Shown one piece after another: positions 34,701 to 41,234 of a stretch of DNA of 64,000 nucleotides. The notes under the pieces were generated by a model. That model saw only the letters and a program-made list of their open reading frames with translations, was not told the origin of the DNA and did no database searches. Every line of letters begins with the position of its first letter. Position 1 is the first letter of the stretch. The stretch is taken from the NCBI GenBank assembly GCA_028683385.1, contig JAQUIJ010000005.1, forward strand, positions 186,001 to 250,000. Direction: 5' to 3'. The stretch is from Prolixibacteraceae bacterium. GTDB taxonomy: Bacteria > Bacteroidota > Bacteroidia > Bacteroidales > Prolixibacteraceae. The position numbers and the translations under genes are program-made.

Positions 34701-36652
34701 CCAGTACCATTAGCTTCAGTGATGGATTTCCCTACTGTTGAATATTCAAAAATATTTTTGAAGTATTCTTCGCTCTCCTTTAATGCGACTTCCGATTTCT
34801 TCTGTTCGGTTATGTCATAGTTAATCCCAACCATCCGCTTGGGTTCTCCCATTTCATTTCGAAATACTTCTCCTTTTGATTTACTATAACGAACTGTTCC
34901 ATCAGGCCAAATTATCCTAAATTCCGCATCATATTCCTTTTCACCAAGCATCGCAAGTCGGACTTCATTCTGGCAAAAATCCCGGTCTTCAGGGTGAAGG
35001 CCGTTAATCCAGGCTTCATAAGCACCTGTAAACTCTCCTTTTTCCAGTCCATACAAGGCATACATTTGGTCATCCCACATTAGCACATTATTCTGTATAT
35101 CCCAGTCCCAAATGCCAACCTGTGACGACCGGGTTGCAGTGTATATTCGTTCATTCAAGCGTTTGATTTCATCTTCAGCCAGCTTTCTCCGGGTTATGTC
35201 TTCAACGATGGCCAGATTGTAAAGGAAACTTCCATCATCTGAATAATTGGCGGTTACAGTTAGCGATCCCCAAATGACCCGACCATCTTTTCTGATGTAG
35301 CGTTTTTCGGTTTTAAATACAGAGATCTCTTTATTAATAACTTTCAGCACATTGGGAAGATCTAGGGGTACATCTTCCGGATGTGTAATATCTTCAAAGG
35401 TCATGCACTGAAGCTCCTTTTCAGTATATCCCATTATAGCAGAATAAGTAGGATTCACCTTTTTAAACCTGAAGTTTGAATCAACCATTGCCATTCCAAA
35501 GGGTCCTTCTTCATATAGTTTGTTGAATCTAACTTCGCTTTCGTACAGTAGTTTTTCCTTCAGCTTACGCTCCGTTATGTCAATCGATAAAATGAATACA
35601 CCTTCAGGAACCGGCTGAATGCTCAGATCGAACCAACCAATGCTTTCATCAGGGAATAGAAATTCGTTTTCGAGATGATTGGGAACTCTTGTTTCGAGCA
35701 CCTGATTGATAATTTTAAATACTTCGGTTCTTTCAATTCCCGGCCACATATCCTGATATCTCTGTCCTAGTAGTTCATCGTTTGGACGGCGGTTGTGAAT
35801 TTCAGCGCTGCGATTTAGATAGATGTATTTCCAATCAAATCCAATAATCTGGCATCCTTCCAGCATATTGTCAAGAATATTTCGGGAGCGTTCTTCGCTT
35901 TTTATTAACGCTTCATTCATCTGTATCTGTTCCAATTTCTGTAACGTGATTTCACTGATGAGTTGAGTCATATCCAGCAAAAAGTCCATAGCAACTTTTA
36001 TTTGCTCTTTTGAAACAATAGGTACATTTTCGAGTGCCTTTAAATATTTCTGCTCATTAAAACGATGAGTGGCGGCTTGTTTTTTGAAAAATGCACGATC
36101 TGGTTCATCAAAAAAGAATTGACCTGAAAACAGGTTGGCAATATGTTCGCCATTAATTATAATGGGAACAGCAACATCAACCAATCCATTTAAACACTCG
36201 TAGAAATGATATTTTTCGCCATTACCAAGTTCATTCGCTAACACTGTATCGCTGATACCGCAATTTTTTGAAGTTTTTGGATTAATCCGGTGAAACTCGG
36301 TACATATTTGCCGCCATCCTGATTTCGACAGTATATTTCCTTCGAGGTCTAAAATCGCTGTTACAAAGCCTGTTGATTGGTTGAACCCTTCAAGTAGTTT
36401 ATTGACTTTTTCAAAATCGATTAAATCTAAAATTCTTTTTTTGCCGCTTTTGAGGATCAAATCTTGCCTTTTGTTCTGCAGGAGCTGCTGATTCTGTAAT
36501 TCCAGTTCGATTTGCCTCACCTGTAATTCCTGAATCAGTTTTAAAGTATCAGCTTCAGAGAGAGGTAAATCTGTTATTGGAAGTCTTGATTTCAGAATGT
36601 CTTCGGCTTGCTCACGCAAAGAATTTGATGAAGATGGATTTATTTTTTTCAT
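31748..36652 (-). CDS. Giant PocR-domain sensor histidine kinase with nine PAS domains
   Basis: 1634 residues without membrane helices, so cytosolic. An N-terminal coiled region (QELQVRQIELELQNQQLLQ) is followed by a PocR ligand-binding domain (about 75-240, with ICTEFHRINPKTSKNCGISD and CLNGLVDVAVPIIINGEHIANLFSGQ in two conserved blocks). I count nine successive PAS units, most closed by DITxRK (for example SIDITERK, VEDITRRK, NYDITEQK, IQDITDRK). HisKA has H1419 (YSVSHDLRAPLRH) and HATPase_c has NAVKFT, DNGAGF and GTGIGLANV, like the bacteriophytochrome kinase group. PocR was first described in propanediol-utilisation control and binds small hydrocarbon derivatives. The ligand here is unknown. 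The kinase has no receiver of its own; the overlapping next gene supplies it. Confidence 0.9.
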   Translation of the reverse strand: MKKINPSSSNSLREQAEDILKSRLPITDLPLSEADTLKLIQELQVRQIELELQNQQLLQNKRQDLILKSGKKRILDLIDFEKVNKLLEGFNQSTGFVTAILDLEGNILSKSGWRQICTEFHRINPKTSKNCGISDTVLANELGNGEKYHFYECLNGLVDVAVPIIINGEHIANLFSGQFFFDEPDRAFFKKQAATHRFNEQKYLKALENVPIVSKEQIKVAMDFLLDMTQLISEITLQKLEQIQMNEALIKSEERSRNILDNMLEGCQIIGFDWKYIYLNRSAEIHNRRPNDELLGQRYQDMWPGIERTEVFKIINQVLETRVPNHLENEFLFPDESIGWFDLSIQPVPEGVFILSIDITERKLKEKLLYESEVRFNKLYEEGPFGMAMVDSNFRFKKVNPTYSAIMGYTEKELQCMTFEDITHPEDVPLDLPNVLKVINKEISVFKTEKRYIRKDGRVIWGSLTVTANYSDDGSFLYNLAIVEDITRRKLAEDEIKRLNERIYTATRSSQVGIWDWDIQNNVLMWDDQMYALYGLEKGEFTGAYEAWINGLHPEDRDFCQNEVRLAMLGEKEYDAEFRIIWPDGTVRYSKSKGEVFRNEMGEPKRMVGINYDITEQKKSEVALKESEEYFKNIFEYSTVGKSITEANGTGKLRTNKTFRDITGYSEEELSRMSWQQITFPEDVQKDQEIINSIISGEFSSRQWEKRYIHKKGHFVWVDISTLLQRDANGKPKYFITSIQDITDRKINQELQRVNEEKLQAIFDVLPFGISLIDKDRNIAQMNPVLEKIIDLKQNDVIEGKHKLRTYIRSDGSEMPTSELASSRAIEENRVIKDVETGIQSKDGSVFWTSISAAPLNVEGLSAVVITQDINARKQVEEALRISEARFRNLFESAVIGIYRTTPDGKILMANPTLIKILGFSSFDDLAKRNLKEEGFETNSLRDDFRKRIEETGSLTAYESVWKTADGRDVYVSENAKAFYNSNGEVTYYEGTIEDITERKRVERALRESEEIYRKAFKTSPDSININRLEDGMYVSVNSGFLEIMEYTEVEVIGKTSLEINIWKNPEDRKKLIDGLKSKGFVSNLEAKFCTKNGRIIDGLMSAAIIEIEGDTHIINITRDITDRKLTEQALRYNEALLQEVGRIAHVGGWDFDPLAGTSTWTEEVARIHDLDPKTPASVALSINYYTEHSKPIIEKAFRESVELAKPYDLELEIITAKGNHKWVRTIGHPIVENGKVVKVQGSFQDITRRKLSEDALRESEEKFRGLLESIPLPVTYVSNSGEIIFRNDRFLEVIGYTIEEVPTVNEWWLMAYPSGTYRKWVIKNWESALQYATETNTDILPKEYRITCKDGMERTFVVSGIIINTNLLITFIDITDRKKVEDEIRKLNETLEQRVEDRTAQLKEANRELEAFSYSVSHDLRAPLRHINGFVDLLNEKYADLLPDKGKHYLSIINDASTQMGHLIDDLLQFSRTGRQEMQKTNLNMNMVLHEVIRFFDEDTKKRNIDWSVAVMPIITGDVSLLRMVWVNLISNAVKFTREKDHAKIVIGYTEEKTEFIFYIRDNGAGFDMRYVNKLFGVFQRLHSKQQFEGTGIGLANVQRIINKHGGRTWAESEVNQGATFYFTIPKIKENFQ

Positions 36653-37424
36653 AAGGCTTTTGTTTCAAAAGTCACAGGGTAAAAAAATATGAATATCCGT
36701 TTGAGTGCATAAAAGAGAAAAATGAATTTAAATTAGCTCAACTATGGCCTCGCTCAACACCGAAGTGAGGGGAAGGAGTGTGTCAATTTCATTTTAAAAG
36801 CGAAACGTTCTGTCAGATTCAGCTTGGAATCGTCCTTAATTTTTGGAAATTAGTAAATATCCGAATATTCATTAAAAGATTCTTCTTTAAGTTTGGTTTT
36901 CAGGCCTTAAAATCTGTAATCCATTTTTTTTCAGAATAGCGCCTTTCCATAATTCGCTTCAAGTTACAATATTTTTTGATAATTATCATATGCTTATCTA
37001 TTTTAGTCTTTTATGCATTTACTTACAGAACATTGACCACGATGATACACCAATCTGCATAAGAAATCACTAGTCGATGCTCTCAATTATTGGAAGCTTC
37101 AATGATGAGGAAAAATGAATTAGAGTGCCCTAGAAATACTTTCGTCGGATTAACGTTCTTTATAAAAGGGTTATATCAGCAGGATATCAATCCTGAAGTT
37201 CTTTATAGCGTGTTGAAGGTCGATATGTTAATTTGGAAAACTATTCTTTCTGGTTTGAAGTAATTTAATTGGTGCAATTAATCTTCGCTAGTTTTAAAAA
37301 ACCACGCAACCATATCCTACAAATCCTCATCTTTGTTAAATCAATAGAACCGGTATTGGGGAAGGGGTTAGGTTTAATCCTTCGGAAACGATATTTTTAA
37401 CAAACAATTAAAACGTACTTTAGA
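36653..37424. other. 772-bp gap between the PAS kinase and a lipoprotein gene
   Basis: This is the longest gap in the window. It holds the promoter region of the minus-strand kinase, a possible 53-codon plus-strand gene at 37102-37263 and the leader of the lipoprotein gene. I see no tRNA-like fold, no strong long palindrome and no other convincing coding frame. Confidence 0.6.
37102..37263 (+). CDS. Possible small gene of 53 residues, unknown
   Basis: An ATG-ATG start at 37102 leads through 53 codons to TAA at 37261-37263. The peptide has Phe/Ile/Leu-rich segments (FVGLTFFIKGL, VDMLIWKTILSGL) with Lys at intervals and one Cys. There is no recognisable domain, no clear ribosome-binding site and no -7 element at a good distance. 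It could be a real small protein, the end of a degraded gene, or chance. Confidence 0.3.
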   Translation: MMRKNELECPRNTFVGLTFFIKGLYQQDINPEVLYSVLKVDMLIWKTILSGLK

Positions 37425-38147
37425 ATGAAAAATTTCAGAAAATTATTTACAGGTTTTTTATGCCTTTCTTTTGGTAGTTTAGCATTAGTTTCATGTATAA
37501 AATCTACTCCAGTTGCTCTTCAGGGTGTGGCCGATGTTATTATTCAGGATATGAAGACTGATGGTGGCATTAAATATGGGATTGTAATTTATGCATCTGC
37601 AAATTACGATATTGCTTCGGCCAAAGTAACAGCCCCCGGCACTCCAGGCAAAATTTACGAATTAACTGCATCCTCAAACAAAATGCAATTCGTTTACACT
37701 CCACAGGCTTCGGATTATACCACTGATATGCCTGTAAAAGGTGACTATTCGATTGAAATAGTCACTGCTGCTGGCGAAAAGCTTACTGGGAAAGATATAG
37801 TTGGAGATGAAAAATTGACCCCTATCGTTATTAAGACTGCAGCGATGGCATCGCAGTCGCTTAAAACTACCTGGGATAAAGTAACTGGAGCTAGTGCCTA
37901 TGTGGTAAAATTGTATTCTGCTAACAAAGCTGATCTTTTATACTCAAGTAACTACCTTTCAGCCGATGCTGTTGATTTTCAATTCAGTTCATCATCATCT
38001 GGTTGGGTTTATGGAGTGTCTCCTGTAGCAAATACAAATTACGTGCTAGAATTGATTGGTGTTAAGGTTGAAACCGGAGTTACAATTGATCAGGCGAACA
38101 ATTTGCAGTTTATTACAACCGATTCGAAAACCATTAAGTGGGAATAG
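37425..38147 (+). CDS. Lipoprotein with fibronectin-like domain, unknown function
   Basis: 240 residues. A lipobox LALVSC puts the lipidated Cys at C24. The mature part has two beta-rich sections. The second (about 145-235: SLKTTWDKVTGASAYVVKLYSAN...FITTDSKTIKWE) has the W...A-Y-V-V-K pattern of fibronectin type III-like domains. The first contains KGDYSIEIVTAAGEKLTGKDIVG. Bacteroidota surface lipoproteins of this sort are often attached to the outer membrane and interact with glycans or partner proteins; no specific role can be given. It is monocistronic, with a strong terminator right after it. Confidence 0.7.
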   Translation: MKNFRKLFTGFLCLSFGSLALVSCIKSTPVALQGVADVIIQDMKTDGGIKYGIVIYASANYDIASAKVTAPGTPGKIYELTASSNKMQFVYTPQASDYTTDMPVKGDYSIEIVTAAGEKLTGKDIVGDEKLTPIVIKTAAMASQSLKTTWDKVTGASAYVVKLYSANKADLLYSSNYLSADAVDFQFSSSSSGWVYGVSPVANTNYVLELIGVKVETGVTIDQANNLQFITTDSKTIKWE

Positions 38148-38170
38148 GTTTTCGTTGCTTCTTATAATAT

Positions 38171-38199
38171 AACCCGGTCAGTTTGATCGGGTTTTTTTA
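38171..38199 (+). terminator. Intrinsic terminator after the lipoprotein gene
   Basis: AACCCGGTCA / TGATCGGGTT form a 10-bp stem with one G:T pair and a GTT loop, followed by TTTTT. It lies 24 bases past the stop codon. Confidence 0.88.
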
Positions 38200-38266
38200 T
38201 GTCGAAACATATTTTAAAATTTCACACTTGAAATGATTGATAAATCTGGTATCGGAAACTGTCAAG

Positions 38267-38300
38267 TTTGTTTTAGCAGAGTTCATTCTTTGTACTTTTG
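38267..38300 (+). promoter_or_regulatory. Bacteroidota promoter (TTTG-N22-TACTTTTG) for the MFS gene
   Basis: TTTG at 38267-38270 and TACTTTTG at 38293-38300 match the -33/-7 consensus with a slightly long spacer. The MFS start codon is 86 bases downstream. Confidence 0.6.
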
Positions 38301-38386
38301 TACTCTGTTAAAATAAAGCACCAGAGATAATCGTGATGGTTTTATTTCGATTGTAATGTCTTATGGTTCTTAAATTTAGATAATAA

Positions 38387-39580
38387 ATGTCAGATTGTGC
38401 ACTAAATATTACAACTCAAGTCAATCCAATTCCAGATAGAAGTCGGGTTCGGTTTGCCGTTGCTTTGGTTTATTTTAGTATGGGGCTGTGCTTTTCATCG
38501 TGGGCCAGTCGCATACCTGATATCAAAACGGCACTTCATTTAAATGATGCCCTTTTTGGGACCATCCTTTTTGCCTTACCTGTTGGGCAGTTTTTAATGA
38601 TGCCATTCTCCGGGAAATTGGTTACCCGTTTCGGAAGCCATAAAGTGTTGCTTTTTGCATTGCCTGCCTACACAATTTGTCTGACCAATGTTGGTTTAGT
38701 ACACGCCGGATGGCAACTGGCTATAGCCTTATTTTTATTTGGATTGTCGGGCAATCTTTGTAATATTTCCATTAACACACAGGGCGTTGCTGCCGAACGT
38801 TTGTATGATCGTCCAATCATGGCTTCTTTTCATGGCGGATGGAGCTTGGCTGGTTTTACCGGAGCCCTGATCGGTTTGGCAATGGTTAACCTGAAAGTAC
38901 CAGTTTACTGGCATTTTGTTGTGATCGTCTTGATTGTTTGGACAACTGTTTGGATCAATTACCCATTTTTGGTAAGAACTAATCCGGCGCCTTTGTCAAA
39001 TGAACCGAAAAGGAAATTTTTTAATAAACCAGATCGTATTCTTTTGCATTTGGGAATCATTGGTTTTTGCTCAATGGCCAGCGAAGGAGCCATGTTCGAC
39101 TGGAGTGGAATATACTTTAAAGATGTGGTTAATGCTCCGGCATCACTTGTTGTACTGGGCTATACTTCGTTCATGATTATGATGGCAACCGGGCGCTTTG
39201 TAGCCGATTACCTGATTTCAAAAATTGGTCGAAAACGCTTATTGCAGATTTGCGGAGTAATGATTTCAACCGGATTGTTTACCGCGGTATTCTTCCCGTA
39301 TCTCGTACCCAGTACTTTTGCCTTCATGTTGGTTGGGTTAGGCGTTTCGAGCATTGTTCCAACTGTTTACAGTGCTGCCGGAAGACATTCTAAAGTTTCA
39401 CCCGGAATTGCATTGGCAACTGTTTCGAGTGTAAGTTTCTTGGGTTTTTTAATGGGACCGCCATTAATCGGATATATTTCGGCCGCTGCCGGTTTGCGTT
39501 ATTCGTTTGCTGTTATTGGAGTATTCGGAATTGGAATCACTTTGATGGTTTCCAGGGTGAAAGCGTTGAACAACGATTAG
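38387..39580 (+). CDS. MFS transporter (YbjJ/FucP-like)
   Basis: 397 residues with about twelve membrane helices. The first segment (FAVALVYFSMGLCFSSWASRIPDIKTALHLND) and the loop GKLVTRFGSHKVLL (the classic MFS G-x3-D/R-RxGxRR-like site after helix 2) place it in the Major Facilitator Superfamily, closest by eye to E. coli YbjJ and the fucose permease group. The substrate is unknown; sugars or aromatic acids are possibilities. A good promoter lies upstream and a likely terminator follows. The next gene on the strand encodes a DUF3863-type secreted protein, so a link to glycan use is possible but not shown. Confidence 0.85.
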   Translation: MSDCALNITTQVNPIPDRSRVRFAVALVYFSMGLCFSSWASRIPDIKTALHLNDALFGTILFALPVGQFLMMPFSGKLVTRFGSHKVLLFALPAYTICLTNVGLVHAGWQLAIALFLFGLSGNLCNISINTQGVAAERLYDRPIMASFHGGWSLAGFTGALIGLAMVNLKVPVYWHFVVIVLIVWTTVWINYPFLVRTNPAPLSNEPKRKFFNKPDRILLHLGIIGFCSMASEGAMFDWSGIYFKDVVNAPASLVVLGYTSFMIMMATGRFVADYLISKIGRKRLLQICGVMISTGLFTAVFFPYLVPSTFAFMLVGLGVSSIVPTVYSAAGRHSKVSPGIALATVSSVSFLGFLMGPPLIGYISAAAGLRYSFAVIGVFGIGITLMVSRVKALNND

Positions 39581-39608
39581 TCTGTTAATCCCGAGGACTG
39601 GTAAAAGC

Positions 39609-39634
39609 AAACCCTGTTTCCAGAACAGAGGTTT
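39609..39634 (+). terminator. Likely terminator after the MFS gene
   Basis: AAACC(C)TGTT / AACAGAGGTTT form a short stem with a bulge and a TCCAG loop, followed by TTTTGTTATTTT. It starts 29 bases past the MFS stop. Confidence 0.5.
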
Positions 39635-39823
39635 TGTTATTTTCAGGTATTGACAAGCGAAGGTAAGAATACAAAAGCTATACATTTGGATTTGTGATAA
39701 AGGAATTTCCTTTTCTATTACTTCACAAAAAAAATAATTACCACCTTTATACCTGAATTTTTCGGACGGCAACAGACGTTTGAGAAAAACCAACAAGGAA
39801 ACCAACTAACTAAGCCAATTTCA

Positions 39824-41176
39824 ATGCGAACAATCTTTTTCTTGCTCATTCTGACGTCTTTTACTATTCTTTCCGGAGCATCAACCAAAGACAATCAAAA
39901 TCAAGACAACGCGATACCGTTGATGGGAAACCGGTTTCTTACCTTTAATGCAGTGATTCGGGTGAACCAGATTGAAGTGGCGCGCGATAGAAATGTTGGG
40001 GAAGATGAACGAAGCCTGCATACTCCTTCTGTGGTAATCAAATTCCGGGAAGCCATTAATACAGGTTTTCCAGGGGCTAAAATAACCTGGGCTTTCAGTT
40101 GGCTGGCTCTGCATGACACAACTTCAAATTACAGTAGAATCAGAGAGATTGTTGTTGGATACCAATCGAAATACGGCGATGAAATCACATTTATTCCGGG
40201 GGCTTATTTTGCCAATGCATACAATACTACTGAACAGGTAAATAAAGATTTGCATGATGGCTTGGCCAAAGTTTCTGAAATCGTAGGAAATGGTTATCGT
40301 CCAAAGAGCGTTGTTGCAGGTTTTTTGTCAGCGAAAAATCAGGATTACCTGGCTAAAAATGAAGGAATTCACGTTTGTCAGGGAAATATCTGGAGTCAGT
40401 ATGCCATCGACAATCAGGATGGGGATGGAGCTGTTGCCTATCCGTTTTATCCGTCGAAGGAGCATTTCTGTAAACCGGCACAGGGGAAAGACGATTTTAT
40501 TGATTGTGTAAACCTGGATGGCTGGACCACCGATTTTTTGGCTGCTCGCAGGGAAGGTTTCAAAGAAGGGTTTAACAGTAGAATGGGAGTGGGGCCAATT
40601 GAAACTTTGGGTAAATACGGATTAGGTTTGGGTTTAAAAGAAATGCTTCACACAACAGCGATTCATTTTGACCAAGGGTTTGAGTTAAATGGTTTTGCCT
40701 GGGTAACCAATTGCTGGGAAGTATCGCTTCCGATTGATGTGGCCGGTTTGACAAGTTGGTTAAGTGAAATCAAAAAACGTTGGCCTGAGGTAAAGTTTAT
40801 TACTCAGGGTGAGTTTGGCTTGATCTGGCGGAAGCATTATCGCGATAATAGTTTTAATTACCGTTTTGAAGAAACAGGTTCGGGGATTGGAGGTTCTGAT
40901 GCTGATAAGGAAATTCGCTGGTTTATGAATAAAGGATTTCGTTTGGCATTACTACGCGATTTGAAGACGGACAATTCAGAAACCGTAATTGATTTTACCC
41001 GATATGATTTGACAGCCAAAGAACCTTTAGAAATGACACGTCGATGGAGTTTGATGGGCGATATTAATCAGAAACAAACCCGGCCGCAGGATAAGCCGGT
41101 TCTATTGAAACAGCTTCCGGAGGAGATGAAAACCATCATCAAAACGATTTATCCAAAACTGTTCCCCATTCGGTAA
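39824..41176 (+). CDS. DUF3863-type secreted protein
   Basis: 450 residues. The signal peptide is MRTIFFLLILTSFTILSGA. The mature protein starts with the conserved-looking PLMGNRFLTFNAVIRVNQIEVARD, followed by alternating helix/strand sequence of TIM-barrel or polysaccharide-deacetylase-like character (ITWAFSWLALHD, ITFIPGAYFANAYN, HTTAIHFDQGFELNGFAWVTNCWE). I recognise it as resembling the DUF3863/DUF3864 proteins of Bacteroides and relatives, whose activity is not established. Conserved acidic and aromatic residues in those strands suggest a hydrolase acting on carbohydrate (inference). It follows the MFS gene after 243 bp. It converges with the M1 aminopeptidase gene. Confidence 0.65.
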   Translation: MRTIFFLLILTSFTILSGASTKDNQNQDNAIPLMGNRFLTFNAVIRVNQIEVARDRNVGEDERSLHTPSVVIKFREAINTGFPGAKITWAFSWLALHDTTSNYSRIREIVVGYQSKYGDEITFIPGAYFANAYNTTEQVNKDLHDGLAKVSEIVGNGYRPKSVVAGFLSAKNQDYLAKNEGIHVCQGNIWSQYAIDNQDGDGAVAYPFYPSKEHFCKPAQGKDDFIDCVNLDGWTTDFLAARREGFKEGFNSRMGVGPIETLGKYGLGLGLKEMLHTTAIHFDQGFELNGFAWVTNCWEVSLPIDVAGLTSWLSEIKKRWPEVKFITQGEFGLIWRKHYRDNSFNYRFEETGSGIGGSDADKEIRWFMNKGFRLALLRDLKTDNSETVIDFTRYDLTAKEPLEMTRRWSLMGDINQKQTRPQDKPVLLKQLPEEMKTIIKTIYPKLFPIR

Positions 41177-41234
41177 ATTTAATTGCTAATTAAAAGATAG
41201 TGCTAAGTAAAAAATGGTCTCGTGTTTTTTGCTC

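Noticed and set aside
36653-37101. tRNA or small RNA in the largest gap
   Set aside because: No cloverleaf-type pairing, T-loop sequence or terminator was seen.
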